Below, one piece after another: positions 40,461 through 51,570 of a stretch of DNA of 64,000 nt. Made by a program: the position numbers and the translations under genes. Each line of letters starts with the position of its first letter. Position 1 is the first letter of the stretch. The notes under the pieces were generated by a model. That model searched no databases. It saw only the letters and a program-made list of their open reading frames with translations, and had not been told where the DNA came from. The stretch comes from Valencia hispanica (lineage: Eukaryota; Chordata; Actinopteri; Cyprinodontiformes; Valenciidae): assembly GCA_963556495.2 (NCBI GenBank), contig OY747711.1, forward strand, positions 36,848,414 to 36,912,413, given 5' to 3'.

Positions 40461-43400
40461 CATCCATATACTGAAGCTGAACTCTGTAAATTGTTCAAGT
40501 TTGTGAGTGGCTAAACAAGTTGATCTTTTTCTCTTTGAAAGTTTGCTACAAGCTAACGGGGCTTATTTGCAGCCACATTTTGTAACCCTGTGGATCTCCT
40601 CATATGTATTTCATCTTTGAAAGGGGGCCAGCGTTCGCCTTCACGTGGCTTTATTTTGTTTTGTTGCCACAGTGGATTAATGGGAACGTTTTGACACGGA
40701 CTTGGAACTCATTCTGGTGTTTTGTATAAAAGACAATGCATATCACAAATATTTGAAAAGCTCATACTTTTATCTTGTGTGTATTTGTCCAAGAGACTAT
40801 TTAGTGGCTTTTAAGTTGATATGTTAGTTGATATTATTTAATATTACAAGTTTCTGATAAACCAAATTTGAGGTTCCTATAACTTGTAAGACAAAATTAG
40901 TGAGAATGAACAGAAATAAACGTTTAAAATATAGAATTGTTCAATAAATCTATGTGACAGGAGTTTAATTTACCAGGAATTGTTGAAAGAAAGGGACTTT
41001 TTGATGGTAATCTGATTTGTCGAGATGCACCTTTTGGTACCATTGTGGGGCTTTTAGGTTGGATAGCTAGAGGCAACACACTGGATTTATTAGGACATCC
41101 TGGTCTTCCAGTCATTGGACGTCATTCGCTATTGTTTTTTTGGTAAATTTCAGTCCAGTAGCATGGATAATAGAAAAGATATACATGGAACAAATTCAGT
41201 TTTGAGCATCTTTATGCTTTGCATAGGGAGTAAGTTGTTTACTTCCACAGTCATTTAAAGTGCTATTCAGACCTTTGTTTACTATATTTGATCCTGTCTC
41301 AGTTCGTCGATTCCATTGAACGGGCTTGAAGCCACAATAGATCACTGAGGCTAAAGGCTGCCTCTCAAGATTCCTCCCAGCCTTTTCTCACTTTGGAATA
41401 AAACCACAGTATTTTCCTCTCTGATGCAACATCTGATCTGTATGCCAGACTGGCCCACGTTGATATCCTGACAATTTTTCAGTCAGAACATTTCAATTTC
41501 ATGTGGCAGGTAGATCCTGGCCTTCCGCTGAGGTCGTTCTGAGCGCCGTAGAGATGTTTATGTGAGCAGAAAGTTGTGATAAGAAAAACAGACAGATGGC
41601 ACCTTTTCCTGGTTGGTTTGTCCTGGTGACAATACAGAACAATATTCAGGACTTTTCAAGCCACTATCACATGTGAGGCTGTTGTTTTGTTTGTTTTGGT
41701 GGCAATGTGGGGAGCAGCTGAGTGCTTTCTTGGAATAGATAAAGATAACGCACTTTAGTGTTACGAAAGCAATGCAATGTTGTGACTCCGATAAAGAAAG
41801 AAAACCAAATTTTTTGCAAATCCACTTCCCCTGTACTCCTCCATGCAGAGTATGGAGCAGATTGTATCATTTGCACTTGTTTGCTTTCCGCCCCTCAGAC
41901 ATATTTGCTTCTCCTTCTGCTCTTTTTTTTTTCCTTCCCTGCAGAACTAATTCAAGAAACTGTCCAAAATCCCCTTTGAAGTAATTTAATGGAGTGTTTG
42001 TATTGATTATGTGCCTCTCCCACCCCTCCCCTCTTCCTTGGCATGTTTTTTTCTTATCCCAGTTTTGGAGTTTATGGCTTCTTCATTATGCTCAGACCTG
42101 TAGGAGAGAGAATCACAGGCTGTTTTTCCTCACTGATGCGCTCATATCATTAATTCCCCTCTGACTGTGGCCTGGCCGGAAGCCAGCGAATTCTAAATCT
42201 GTAAGCAGTAAATTGTGTGCTGGGGTGGAAAAATCTATTAGATGTTTGAGCATGCCTCGAATTTGAATAGGAGAAAGAGAGAGAAAGACACACTGTCAAA
42301 GAGAGAGAGAAAGACTCCCCGTATCCTGTTACGGCGAATGCTGTAATCAAATTTGGCTTTTTCGGATCGCTCTATTCATCAATTATTTGTGTGATTTTAT
42401 TTCTGGAATGTCACATAATGGGGTTTTTTGACTGCAAAGAGAGGTGGGATGAAGGCTGGTGGATGGTTAAACAATAAGAAATGCCTCAGAGGAAATAAAG
42501 AGCTCCGTCTCTCCATTAGGGAGGGCTGAAACAACAGTTGTGTCTCTCTTCTCTCCATTAGTCAGGTCTGAAGCAACATAGATGCTATTGATGTGACCTC
42601 TGCCAGGCATTTTAAACAGGCAGACAGGAGTGAGGCTCTTCTAGAAGATCAACTCAGCTGCTTTTTAACTGTTTCTAGTTAGGAAGAAGCTTTAAAACAC
42701 GGTGTTTAGAATAGTAGAGTAGAAATATCCCTTACTGTCTCTCAGCTGGGAATTTCAGTTGTACCAACAGCAAAGTGACTGGCAAAACTGAAGCATGCAG
42801 ATCCAAATAAAGGTAAAAATATAGACGGAAAAATAAGAACAAGAGATGTACAGTAAGGGTAAATTTACTGCATAAGAAAAAAAACATTAATGGAGTTATT
42901 AAAAACAGCATACTCAGATATAAATAAATATGGAATTGAGTCGGATCATAAAAAAAATCAAATTTAAAGAAATTGAATAACTAGAGTGATTATGAGGCGA
43001 TATCCGAATTGATTTAGCAGCATTTGCTCTCCTTTGCTTAAACAAATTGCCTGTCTGTTCCAGTTATTCTGACTCATACTTAAGTCTTACCAAACCAGGA
43101 TTTTTTTTTTTTTTTTTTCAACTGATTTCTATTTCTGTCTTTTTCGGAAGCCGCTCTCAGTGTGGAGTGTTTAGTACATCTCCCCTGATATGTTTCTTCC
43201 TGCATTGCAGCTCAACACAGATAGATATGAATGATTCTGTCTTAGTCAGTCAGCACTCGAGACATCACAGATTGTACAGTTAATAACTCTGCATATTTTA
43301 TGAGATTGCCAGTCCATCTGCTTTACGAATCCATTTTAATTGTGGCATTAAGCTGCTTTTCGTGTGTCTTTCGTTTCGTACTGGTTATAGCAAGCCTCTG

Positions 43401-44059
43401 ATCAGATAACTCGGGGCACAGAGGGCGCAAATGTAATGCAGGTGTTTACAAAGTCAATATACTGCTAGTTTTTATTGATTTGATGCTATTAGTGGATGTA
43501 TTTTAAGATGTGCTGCATTGCAACTATCTCAGGAGTTAGAGGCAGATTCTGGGAGCAATAATACGTCCACCATAACAGTTACAAGTCAGAAAACCAGTGA
43601 TTTTGCTGAGAAACGAGGCAAACTACTTATAATAATAATGTAATTAGCTAATAAGAATGCAGTTCGCTACCTTTTATGCATTCAAATACTGCAGCAACAC
43701 ATTTTATAGAACAATGTTTGCTGTTGATTTAATGTGATACAAACAGACGGTGTGGGAGAAGTGCAAATAATTTGTAAATCACTGCAGCAGTCTCCACTTA
43801 TGTGCAGGGCAGTCATGTTGGATCTTAACAGCCTAGTGCAAGTTCAAATTTAAAGTTAGGGACAGTGTTCCCTTCGAAATAAAATCAAATGATATTTTCA
43901 TTTTGTCAGGTTTAAAGCTGTTTTGTGATCTGTGTTTGCTTTCATACAGTTTAGCCCAAAATCCGTCATATCCCTGGCAGATTTTGATGTTAATAATATT
44001 TTGATGCAATAAGAAGTCTCTCAAAAGATAAAACAATGTAGGAGGATCAATCTTAGAAA

Positions 44060-44312
44060 GACAATATATTTTTATTTAAATCATGTCCAAATTTATTTGC
44101 ACCCTTTTCAATAATCAGACCCCTTTAATAATTTTGCTTCTTCTGCCGTTTTGACAATTTCTTTTCGATGATGATTTTGATGACTTTCAGGTCGGAAGGC
44201 CTCCTTGGCAATACTAAACCACTTCCAGTCAGAAGAAACATGTTAGGTAAGTTAAAAAATATCACTTTAAACCTAAATCTACCAGGACTATTAATAGTTT
44301 TGCACATAACTG
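44060..44312. mobile_element. Tc1-type MITE or terminal fragment
   Basis: Contains AAATTTATTTGCACCCTTTT near 44090 and ends with GTTTTGCACATAACTGTA. The interior TTTTGATGACTTTCAGGTC and GCCTCCTTGGCAATAC are like a Tc1 untranslated end that I recognise from other fish. Transposase absent. Confidence 0.55.
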
Positions 44313-46626
44313 TAATGCCTACATTTAGTATTCTCTAAAATTGGCTTGTCTCATAATATCACGTTTTCTTCACCTCATATATTATAGATAGTTTACTGAG
44401 AAATTGGCAGTAACCAGTTTTATCTTTTTTTTTTATTATTGTTTTGTTTTAAGGTCGATTGGCCCTGACTGGTGAGCAACCAGTTGGAATCTGAAAAATA
44501 ATTTCCATCTATAAACTCATCACTACAATGTTGCACCAATGAAATCACTGTTCGGTATGGATCCTGTTACCGAGTGAACAATACCCAATGTTAGCTATTT
44601 TCAGTAGCAGTAGGTTGTTTAAAATAAAGTCAGGGATGGAAGCTGCTGATTAAATGGAACATTAAAATATTATGACCTGTCAGGAGATTTCTGACGTTTA
44701 TTTAGGCTGCAAGAGAGGAAAAGGGAACAAGATTTAAAGCAGAAAACAGGAAGGTTTGAATAACAAAGTTGCTTTGTTTTATCATTTTGAGTTTTCAACA
44801 TCTTTCTGTTTTGAAATCAGAGTTAGGATCAATAGGGAATACACATACAGACCACTGTTTTAACAATGCTAGCCATGCTAACCTTGCTGATCACTAGATT
44901 ACCACGCTAAAGATGCTTCAAAGTCAATTTTGTTATCATATTCTCTTTGTTTTAAAACAATAGCAAAACCTTTTTACAGCTTGTCTTAAACACAAGACAT
45001 GATATCACCTCTGCTGCTGATATAAACAATTAATGAATGCACACAGCATCAAGAATAAAAAATATATACTTTGAAAGATTTTCGATCTGCGTGTTTCTGC
45101 TTTGTTGCAGTGATTCAGTGTATTGTAGAGGAATGTTTCTCTAACTCTGGTGAAAAGTAGGATACAAGACATGTGTCTTGATGCCTCTTCTTTTGCACAG
45201 CTCAGAAAAACCTAATTCAAAATCCTCACCATGTGCAACAATAAAATGATACAAGTCTAAAATAAAATAAAAGTTTAAATTTTATGTGGACCAAATATGT
45301 TTCTGGCTTTTATAACCTATTTGTAATTCTGTTTACAATGAAAGCCATTTTGTTGCTTTTATATAACTAAATTAATTACCTTGATACTGAATAAAATTAC
45401 CACAAGCTCATCTATTTCTGGTTAAATTAGATAAACATGATTGACATCATTGTGTTATGTCTTGGAGATGCCAGTGAACTTGTATATAATTCAATTTTCA
45501 TGTCAATGATAGAAAGAATTTCTTAGTGAGGGCTTGTCTGTTGTGCTTGTCTTTGCATTACATTTGGATATAAAAACTGAAAGGTATGAAATTCATCAAA
45601 AATTCACTTCCGCGCTGAACTGATCCAATGCTGTATTTCTAAATTAGGCTGTACTCAAGCTAAAAACTAAACTGTCCAGATTCGCAGTAATAAAATCTAA
45701 ATAAAACACATTTATTTTCACTCAATGTTGTCTTTGATCAACACATCTATTCATATTTGTGCTATGATAAATAGGTCATATTTTCAACATTTACATCACA
45801 TCTCTTCAAAACAGTAAATAATAGCAGAGTGCAGACATAGAGGCAGGCAGCAGCATATCAGCTGTTGTAAACACTATAAATGGAGGACTTTTTGCCTGGT
45901 AGGAATAACAGGTTTTGTTTCCCAGCACAGAGGTACTGCGTTTTTCCCACATTGAGAGGTAATTGCAATGGAGGCTTTGATAGATTCCAGACCTTTTGTG
46001 TGTTTTTGTGTAAGTCTCCCTGTGTGTTTATATCTACATGCTCACACACACTTACTTGGATCCATAACTGCGCTTAATGTGTTTGATGAAGCCATAGATG
46101 TACAAATGACGTAATTTGTATTTAGAAGACATCTTGGTGCAGTTGCTTTAATGCATTTAGGTCTTCTTTGATCTATTGACTGCCAGGGGAGTTGGACATA
46201 GAGTCCTTGGTGCAAACAATAGATCATTGATGCTTCTCCGTACTCTCTTTCTCAACCTGTCAGTCTGTTTCCTTGTTATGTGGTGGCCCGAGGAGCACTT
46301 GGTAAAATGAGAAGCATTCAGCCAGTCTGATTTTTTTTCTCTCTCTCTGATTTTCCTGTCGGCCATAACTTAGTGAAAGCAGTTATTTCATTCAGTGTGT
46401 CAGAGAGGAATATTTCAATTTAACAAAGGCTCAACAATGTCATTTAGGTACAGATACAAATGTTTTTTTTTTTTCTCAGAATAGTTATTCAGTATGAATT
46501 GGGGACTGTCATTAACAAATCATTTAATAGATTTCTGATATATTTTTATACCAAACTAACATGCAATCTCTAACTGAAGCACAATTGTCCTACAAAGTAA
46601 ATGTCTCAAAGATAAAGATCTAAAAA

Positions 46627-46680
46627 CAGTGCCTTGCAAAAGGGTTCATACCACTTTAACTTTTTTCACATTTTCTCCAT
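46627..46680 (+). mobile_element. Tc1-type terminal fragment
   Basis: CAGTGCCTTGCAAAAGGGTT followed by CATACCACTTTAAC resembles the conserved Tc1 terminal sequence CAGTGCCTTGCAAAAGTATT. Only one end is present. Confidence 0.5.
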
Positions 46681-46741
46681 TAACTAATGGGGGGGATTTA
46701 AACCCAGGACTTTCTTGCTGCACGAGTATACTGTTTACTAA

Positions 46742-46832
46742 TATGGTGACTTCTGAAATTTTATCCTGAAAAAGTTTCAGGACTGGGCCAAGTGTCCTCC
46801 TTTTTGGAAGTCAAAATATGGTCACCCTAGTT
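46742..46832 (-). mobile_element. hAT-like MITE end
   Basis: On the minus strand it begins CTAGGGTGACCATATTTTGA, then AAAAAGGAGGACACTTGG. This resembles the terminus of a fish hAT MITE. The other end is not found nearby. Confidence 0.4.
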
Positions 46833-48094
46833 TACACCAATATACCAATTTTTATTGATCATATCACAATTTCATGCTCTCCCTATATTCTGCTGCTCTA
46901 ATTAACACCCCATCAAAAATCTGCACTTAACCCAAGAAATGAGGACATTCAAAATATCCAATGTGTAGAAACCCAGTTTGTTTGGGTCTATCCAATAAAA
47001 TTCCACTAAAAATCATTGAAGCTTGCGTTTTTCACGAGACTGAATTTGAAACAGATCGAGAAGGCACTGGATCGCTGCTAAAATCTCATTCACAAACACT
47101 AACGTTTTCCCATCCTTGACTTTCTGAATCAGTTTTGTTCCTAGCAACACAATAAACTAGACCAATAAGAGTGGTTTTGCATGAGCGACTCGTGCATATA
47201 AACTTGTTATCTCAGCTGGCAGTTATTCTCCACTGAACTCCTTATCTTTCCCATGCAAAGAGAGAGAGGCAGCTACAGTCCCCGTGCGTGTGTGTTTTTG
47301 CTGTGCTAGTGATTACAGCTCTGTTAGCACAGCGGCGGGTGGAGATTCGCCACATCAGAGGTCATATTTTGTAATCAGGAATGAATGCGTTTTAAGCCAA
47401 GCCGGCTGCAGTTTGTCAGAAATTACCTGCTTGTTTAATGTGTTGCCGAAAATAGACAGCAGCCTTGTGGAAAGTGCTTGTGCTGGACCCAACTTCAAAA
47501 GATGATCGTTACCGATGGTGGAAGGAAAAGGGTTTCTTTTTCTCTTTGTGGTGCTGTTCGAATGAATAATCACAACTAATTGCAAGCACAAATTTATTTT
47601 TTTTGACAGATTGCATTTCATGGGTTTGCTTTTGTGTCCTTAACACATAAACAAGCAATCCAAACAGATGGTGGTGTTTTTTAATGACATATTGCTATCT
47701 GTAAAGTCTGCCTTGAAGCCTCAGACTGAAATGTCTCCCCTTGGGGAGCCGACTAGTTGTTATTGTCTGCGGCTAATGTCACTCTTTTCTTTGCCACACT
47801 GCTACATCCTCCAGTCACATAAATGCAATGTTAATATGAGTACTGCGAATGGATGTAATTAATGAATAGACCGTGTGGAGTGTACATTTAATGTCTGTAT
47901 ACATGATTATAGATAGCTGTAGTGAAGGTTTTTATATTAGAGATGCAATCATCAGCCTTCTCCTATTTGATTACAATGTCTGGTTACAGAACTTGGAAGA
48001 CAAAAACAGAAATGTCGGGCCTAAAAAACGATCCACAGCAGATGAATCGTGTCTGAAGTCATGTCTCTAAAGAAAGAGGGGAAAAAATCAGCAA

Positions 48095-48420
48095 AGATCT
48101 GACACATGATGAGAGATTGTTCAGCTGATCTTCTGTATGCCAAGTTTTCAGCTCATAGCTCTGTGGGAATTACCTTTGTGGTGCTAAAATAGTATTTTAT
48201 GCAAGTCAAATAGTGTTGTCTTTGATGTTTTTCATTGATTTGACAGAAGAAATCAGAATAAGTTGTATATTTAGAGATGCACTGATCATTCCTTTTCTGG
48301 CTGATACTAATATTCAGTTTTGGTCTGATTGGCTGATTCTGATTTTGACTGATTTTCTTTCCAAGAGCTATAATAGCAGAAAATGAAGAAATTACAAGAC
48401 AATCACATCATCATTAATCG
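48095..48420 (+). repeat. dispersed repeat, GAGATGCACTGATC family, copy 1
   Basis: Shares an ordered series of blocks with 56445-56760: TGCCAAG, CAGCTCATAGCT, GTGGTGCTAAAATAGTAT, ATGCAAGTCAAATAGTG, then TTAGAGATGCACTGATC and TTTTCTGGCTGATAC. The GAGATGCACCGAT-type end is typical of hAT elements. Divergence is high. Confidence 0.5.
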
Positions 48421-49514
48421 GCAATCTCTCGCAGATTGATTGGTGTTTCTATATTTTATGTAATAACAAGAATTAGAGTTGAGTTTAAACAAAGAAAACA
48501 AGTTATCCTCTTCATTTCAAACTTTTCCCAAAAGAAACACTCCTTTTTCTTCCTTATTACTGTTTTACCGTTGGGAAACATGTCTGTCCCAAATAGCCTC
48601 CAGAAATTCTCTTTTGTACACCCCTCCTAATATTTTTTTACTTTCCTTCACTCTTCTGAAAACACATTAAATCATGTTTCCTATTACACCGAATACGCCC
48701 TAAGAAATAAGTCTGAGTTGATAATAAGGGACCCTTCTTTGAGGAAATACACACAGCAACTTTGATCTAGAATGGCATGTAATTCCTTGCCTGACCCAAT
48801 TCCCAATCTCCCGATAAGATGTTTTTTTCCCTCTCCCTCCTTTGCTCCGGCCTTCCTGCAGAACTCACTTAAATGGGAACTTGTCCCATTAAAGATACAT
48901 TTAAAGACTAACATGTCATCCATTTCACTCTGCAGGAGAAGGAGGTTGTGTTTCAGCCTGAGCCATAGAGTCTCCCAGTGTATTTCTCCTTCTCCCTCTG
49001 TCACCTACAACATCTGGGATCCCTGATCACAGCTGCTCAATCGAGTTTGAGCCAGACAAATGAGAGAGACCATCATAGCAGATAGAGTATCCTCACCTGA
49101 GTGTAGCATTTTAGACCTTTTTAAGCGGATGGGAAATCTGACACAGAGGAGCTTATTGGTTGTTTGTTTAGTCTAAAGGCAGCTGTATATGTGCAACCAG
49201 AGATAGTTGATTAAATTTGCTCCCTGTGGTATTTGCACATTCTGTTCTGTTTTTTATTCAGGCTCTCAGAATTGACTGAGCTATAAGTGGATTGACCCCC
49301 TAAAACCCAGCAGAAGTCTTTCATTAGTCACGATGTAGCCAGAGACAAGACAGCAAACTGCGTTTAGGGCCAACCCATCAATGGATAAAAGTAGATCTTC
49401 AAGGCACAAACCTCCTGGCATGGCAGTAGTTACAGATATAAAGGGATAATGCAGGTTTCACAATCACTGTGTACAAAATTGCAATCTATGGGATTGTTTA
49501 GGTGCAATAACTGG

Positions 49515-49515
<1 letters not shown>

Positions 49516-49560
<45 letters not shown>
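49516..49560. repeat. (TA)n microsatellite
   Basis: About 22 TA units at the left edge of the Tc1 element at 49561. Confidence 0.93.
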
Positions 49561-49563
<3 letters not shown>

Positions 49564-49978
49564 TACTTCTCCCACTTAAAAAGATGAGAGAGGCCTGTGA
49601 TTTTCGTCATGGGTATACCTCAACTATTAGAGACAAGATGTCGGAACAAAATCTAGAAAATGACATGGTCTGATTTTTAAAGAATTTATTTGCAAATTAT
49701 GGTGGAAAATAAATATTTGGTCAGTAACAAAAGTTAATCTCAATACTTTGTCATTTACCCTTTGTTGGCAATGACAGAGGTCAAACTTTTTCTGTAAGTC
49801 TTCACAAGTTTTTCACACACTGTTGCTGGTATTTTGGCCCATTCCTCCATGCAGATCTCCTCTAGAGCTGTGATGTTTTGGGGCTGTTGCTGGGCAACAC
49901 AGGCTTTCAACTCCCTCCAAAGATTTTCTATGGGGTTGAGATCTGGAGACTGGCTAGCCCACTCCAGGACCTTGAAAT

Positions 49979-50805
49979 TAGGGATGTGTACCGAAACCCG
50001 GTATTAAATTGGCCCCGTGGCTGATTCTGACGGTCCACCCGGACCGATAAGCTTCAGCCTTATCTGTCCTCTTAACGGTAAAATTAAGGTCGTATTCTTG
50101 TTTTGCGTGAGATATAAACACAAGCCAAACACTGTATTGCAGCCCACTCCCCCTTAACAAGCACACATGCTGCGGGGACGGAGTGGCGACTGCTGCACGC
50201 TCACGTTTGTGTTCGCCTTACAGATGCGATGACAGAGCGAACGAAAATAGATGCCGACAATGCACGCTGTCACATATGTAATAAAAGCTTTGCTTGCAAA
50301 GGCAGGACACAAGTAATTTGACCAAACACCTTGCCAAAATACACCAACTACAAACCGAAAGATGCACGGTGTTTGAACGCCTGAGTGCTGCAGCAACAAC
50401 AAGCCCTGAATCAGATACAACAGGAATGTATGTTTGTATGCAAAGCAAACACGTGAAGCATGCACATAAGTTTGCCATTTCATTCTTACAATTAATAAAT
50501 GCTGGATATTTTGAACAACAGCTTCCTTCTTATCTAAGGTAAAAAAAGTTTTTCTTAAACTACAGTTAACCTGCTATTTTATTCTTACAATTAATAAATG
50601 CTGGATATTTTTGAACAACAGCTTCCTTCTTATCTAAGTTACATTTTTTTTTCTTAAACTACAGTTCATTATTTGTGTTTTTCCCCTTTTGTTATTGTCT
50701 TTCCCAAAAAAAAGTACAGATAAGGATACCGATAAGGTACTGGATTGATAAGTAGTATCGTTAAGAGTAGTAGTATCGCTAAATCCTTAACGATACCCAT
50801 CCCTA
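49979..50805 (+). mobile_element. hAT element with BED-finger remnant, inserted in Tc1
   Basis: Ends are TAGGGATGTGTACCG and the reverse complement of TAGGGATGGGTATCG. A perfect 8-bp target duplication CTTGAAAT lies at 49971-49978 and 50806-50813. The interior encodes part of a BED zinc finger: Cys-x2-Cys at 50268-50279 (CHIC), then LTKHLAKIH with His-x4-His at 50327 and 50342. The two halves are in different frames, so the finger is broken. A 99-bp tandem duplication lies at about 50472-50667. No catalytic hAT domain is present. Confidence 0.93.
50472..50667 (+). repeat. 99-bp tandem duplication inside hAT element
   Basis: Two near-identical units share ATTCTTACAATTAATAAATG, GAACAACAGCTTCC and TTCTTAAACTACAGTT. 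The landmark ATTCTTACA lies at 50482 and 50581. Confidence 0.9.
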
Positions 50806-50978
50806 CTTGAAATGCTTCTTAAGAAGCCACTCCTTCATTACGCGGGTGGTGTGTTTGTGATTATTGTCATGCTGAAAGACACAGCCATGTTTTATCTTCA
50901 ATGCCCTTGCTGATGGAAGGAAGTTTTCACTCAAAATCTCACGATACATGGCCCCATTCATTCTTTCCTTTACACGGA

Positions 50979-51299
50979 TCAGTCGTCCTGGTCCCTTTGC
51001 ATAAAAACAGCCCTAAAGCATGATGTTTCCACCCCACTAGGTCCCCCCCGTGTGGTTCTGGGATTTTTGCTCACTGTTGTTGTCATAATTTTGACCCCAA
51101 GGGGTGAGATCTTGCGTGGAGCCCCAGATCGAGGGAGCTTATCAGTGGTCTTGTATGCCTTCCGTTGAACAATAATTGCTCTCACAGTTGATTTCTTCAC
51201 ACCATGCTGCTTACCTATTGTAGATTCCGTCTTCACAGCCTGGTGCAGGTCTACAATTTTGTTTCTGGTGTCCTTTGACAGCTCTTTGGTCTTGGCCAT
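50979..51299 (-). pseudogene. Tc1 transposase N-terminal fragment
   Basis: Starts MAKTKELSKDTRNKIVDLHQ, a classic Tc1 N-terminus with a paired-type HTH, followed by VKKSTVRAI and the linker LPRSGAPRKIS. After TVSKNPRTTRG the frame enters sequence from a downstream part of the gene in the wrong phase and stops. About 85 of the usual roughly 340 residues are genuine. Not functional. Confidence 0.88.
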
Positions 51300-51511
51300 A
51301 AAGGAGTTTGGAGAGGGTCTGTTTAAGGTTGTGAACAGGTGTCTCTTATACTGATAACGAGTTTAAATAGGTGCCATTAATACAGGTAACGAGTGGAGGA
51401 CTGTGGAGCCTCTTACAGAAGAAGTTACAGGTCTGTGAGAGCCAGAAATCTTGCTTGTTTGTGACCAAATACTTTTTTTCCACCATAATTTGCAAATAAA
51501 TTCTTAAATAA

Positions 51512-51568
51512 ATTGTTCGTTGACTGTACCAAAATGAACATACCGAACTGAGACTTTTGGCGTACCAT
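51512..51568. mobile_element. fragment of a hAT-like MITE end
   Basis: GACTGTACCAAAATGAACAT, CCGAACTGAGACTTTTGG and CGTACCATTA resemble the right end of a fish hAT element rich in ACCGAAC and CGTACC motifs. It is cut short by the Tc1 element at 51571, with nothing matching on the far side at 53131. Confidence 0.45.
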
Positions 51569-51570
51569 TA

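Larger units (their letters stand above)
49561..51511 (-). mobile_element. Tc1/mariner element with internal deletion and hAT insertion
   Basis: Minus-strand Tc1 element. Left outer end lost into TA repeat; it begins in the terminal repeat at GATTACTTCTCCCACTTAAA. The transposase runs from 51299 leftward: the N-terminus to NPRTTRGG is present. A deletion at about 51035-51045 then removes the middle, including the first catalytic Asp. The rest follows out of frame, with the second-Asp region near 50885 and the NPIENLW region near 49930. An 827-bp hAT element splits it between those two. The inner terminal repeat AATTTGCAAATAAATT is seen at both ends (49684-49705, 51488-51503). Confidence 0.9.

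Noticed and set aside
41000..41115. Minus-strand frame with PSKSPFLSTIPG-like text, considered as a transposase piece
   Set aside because: No motif beyond chance; could not be tied to any family.
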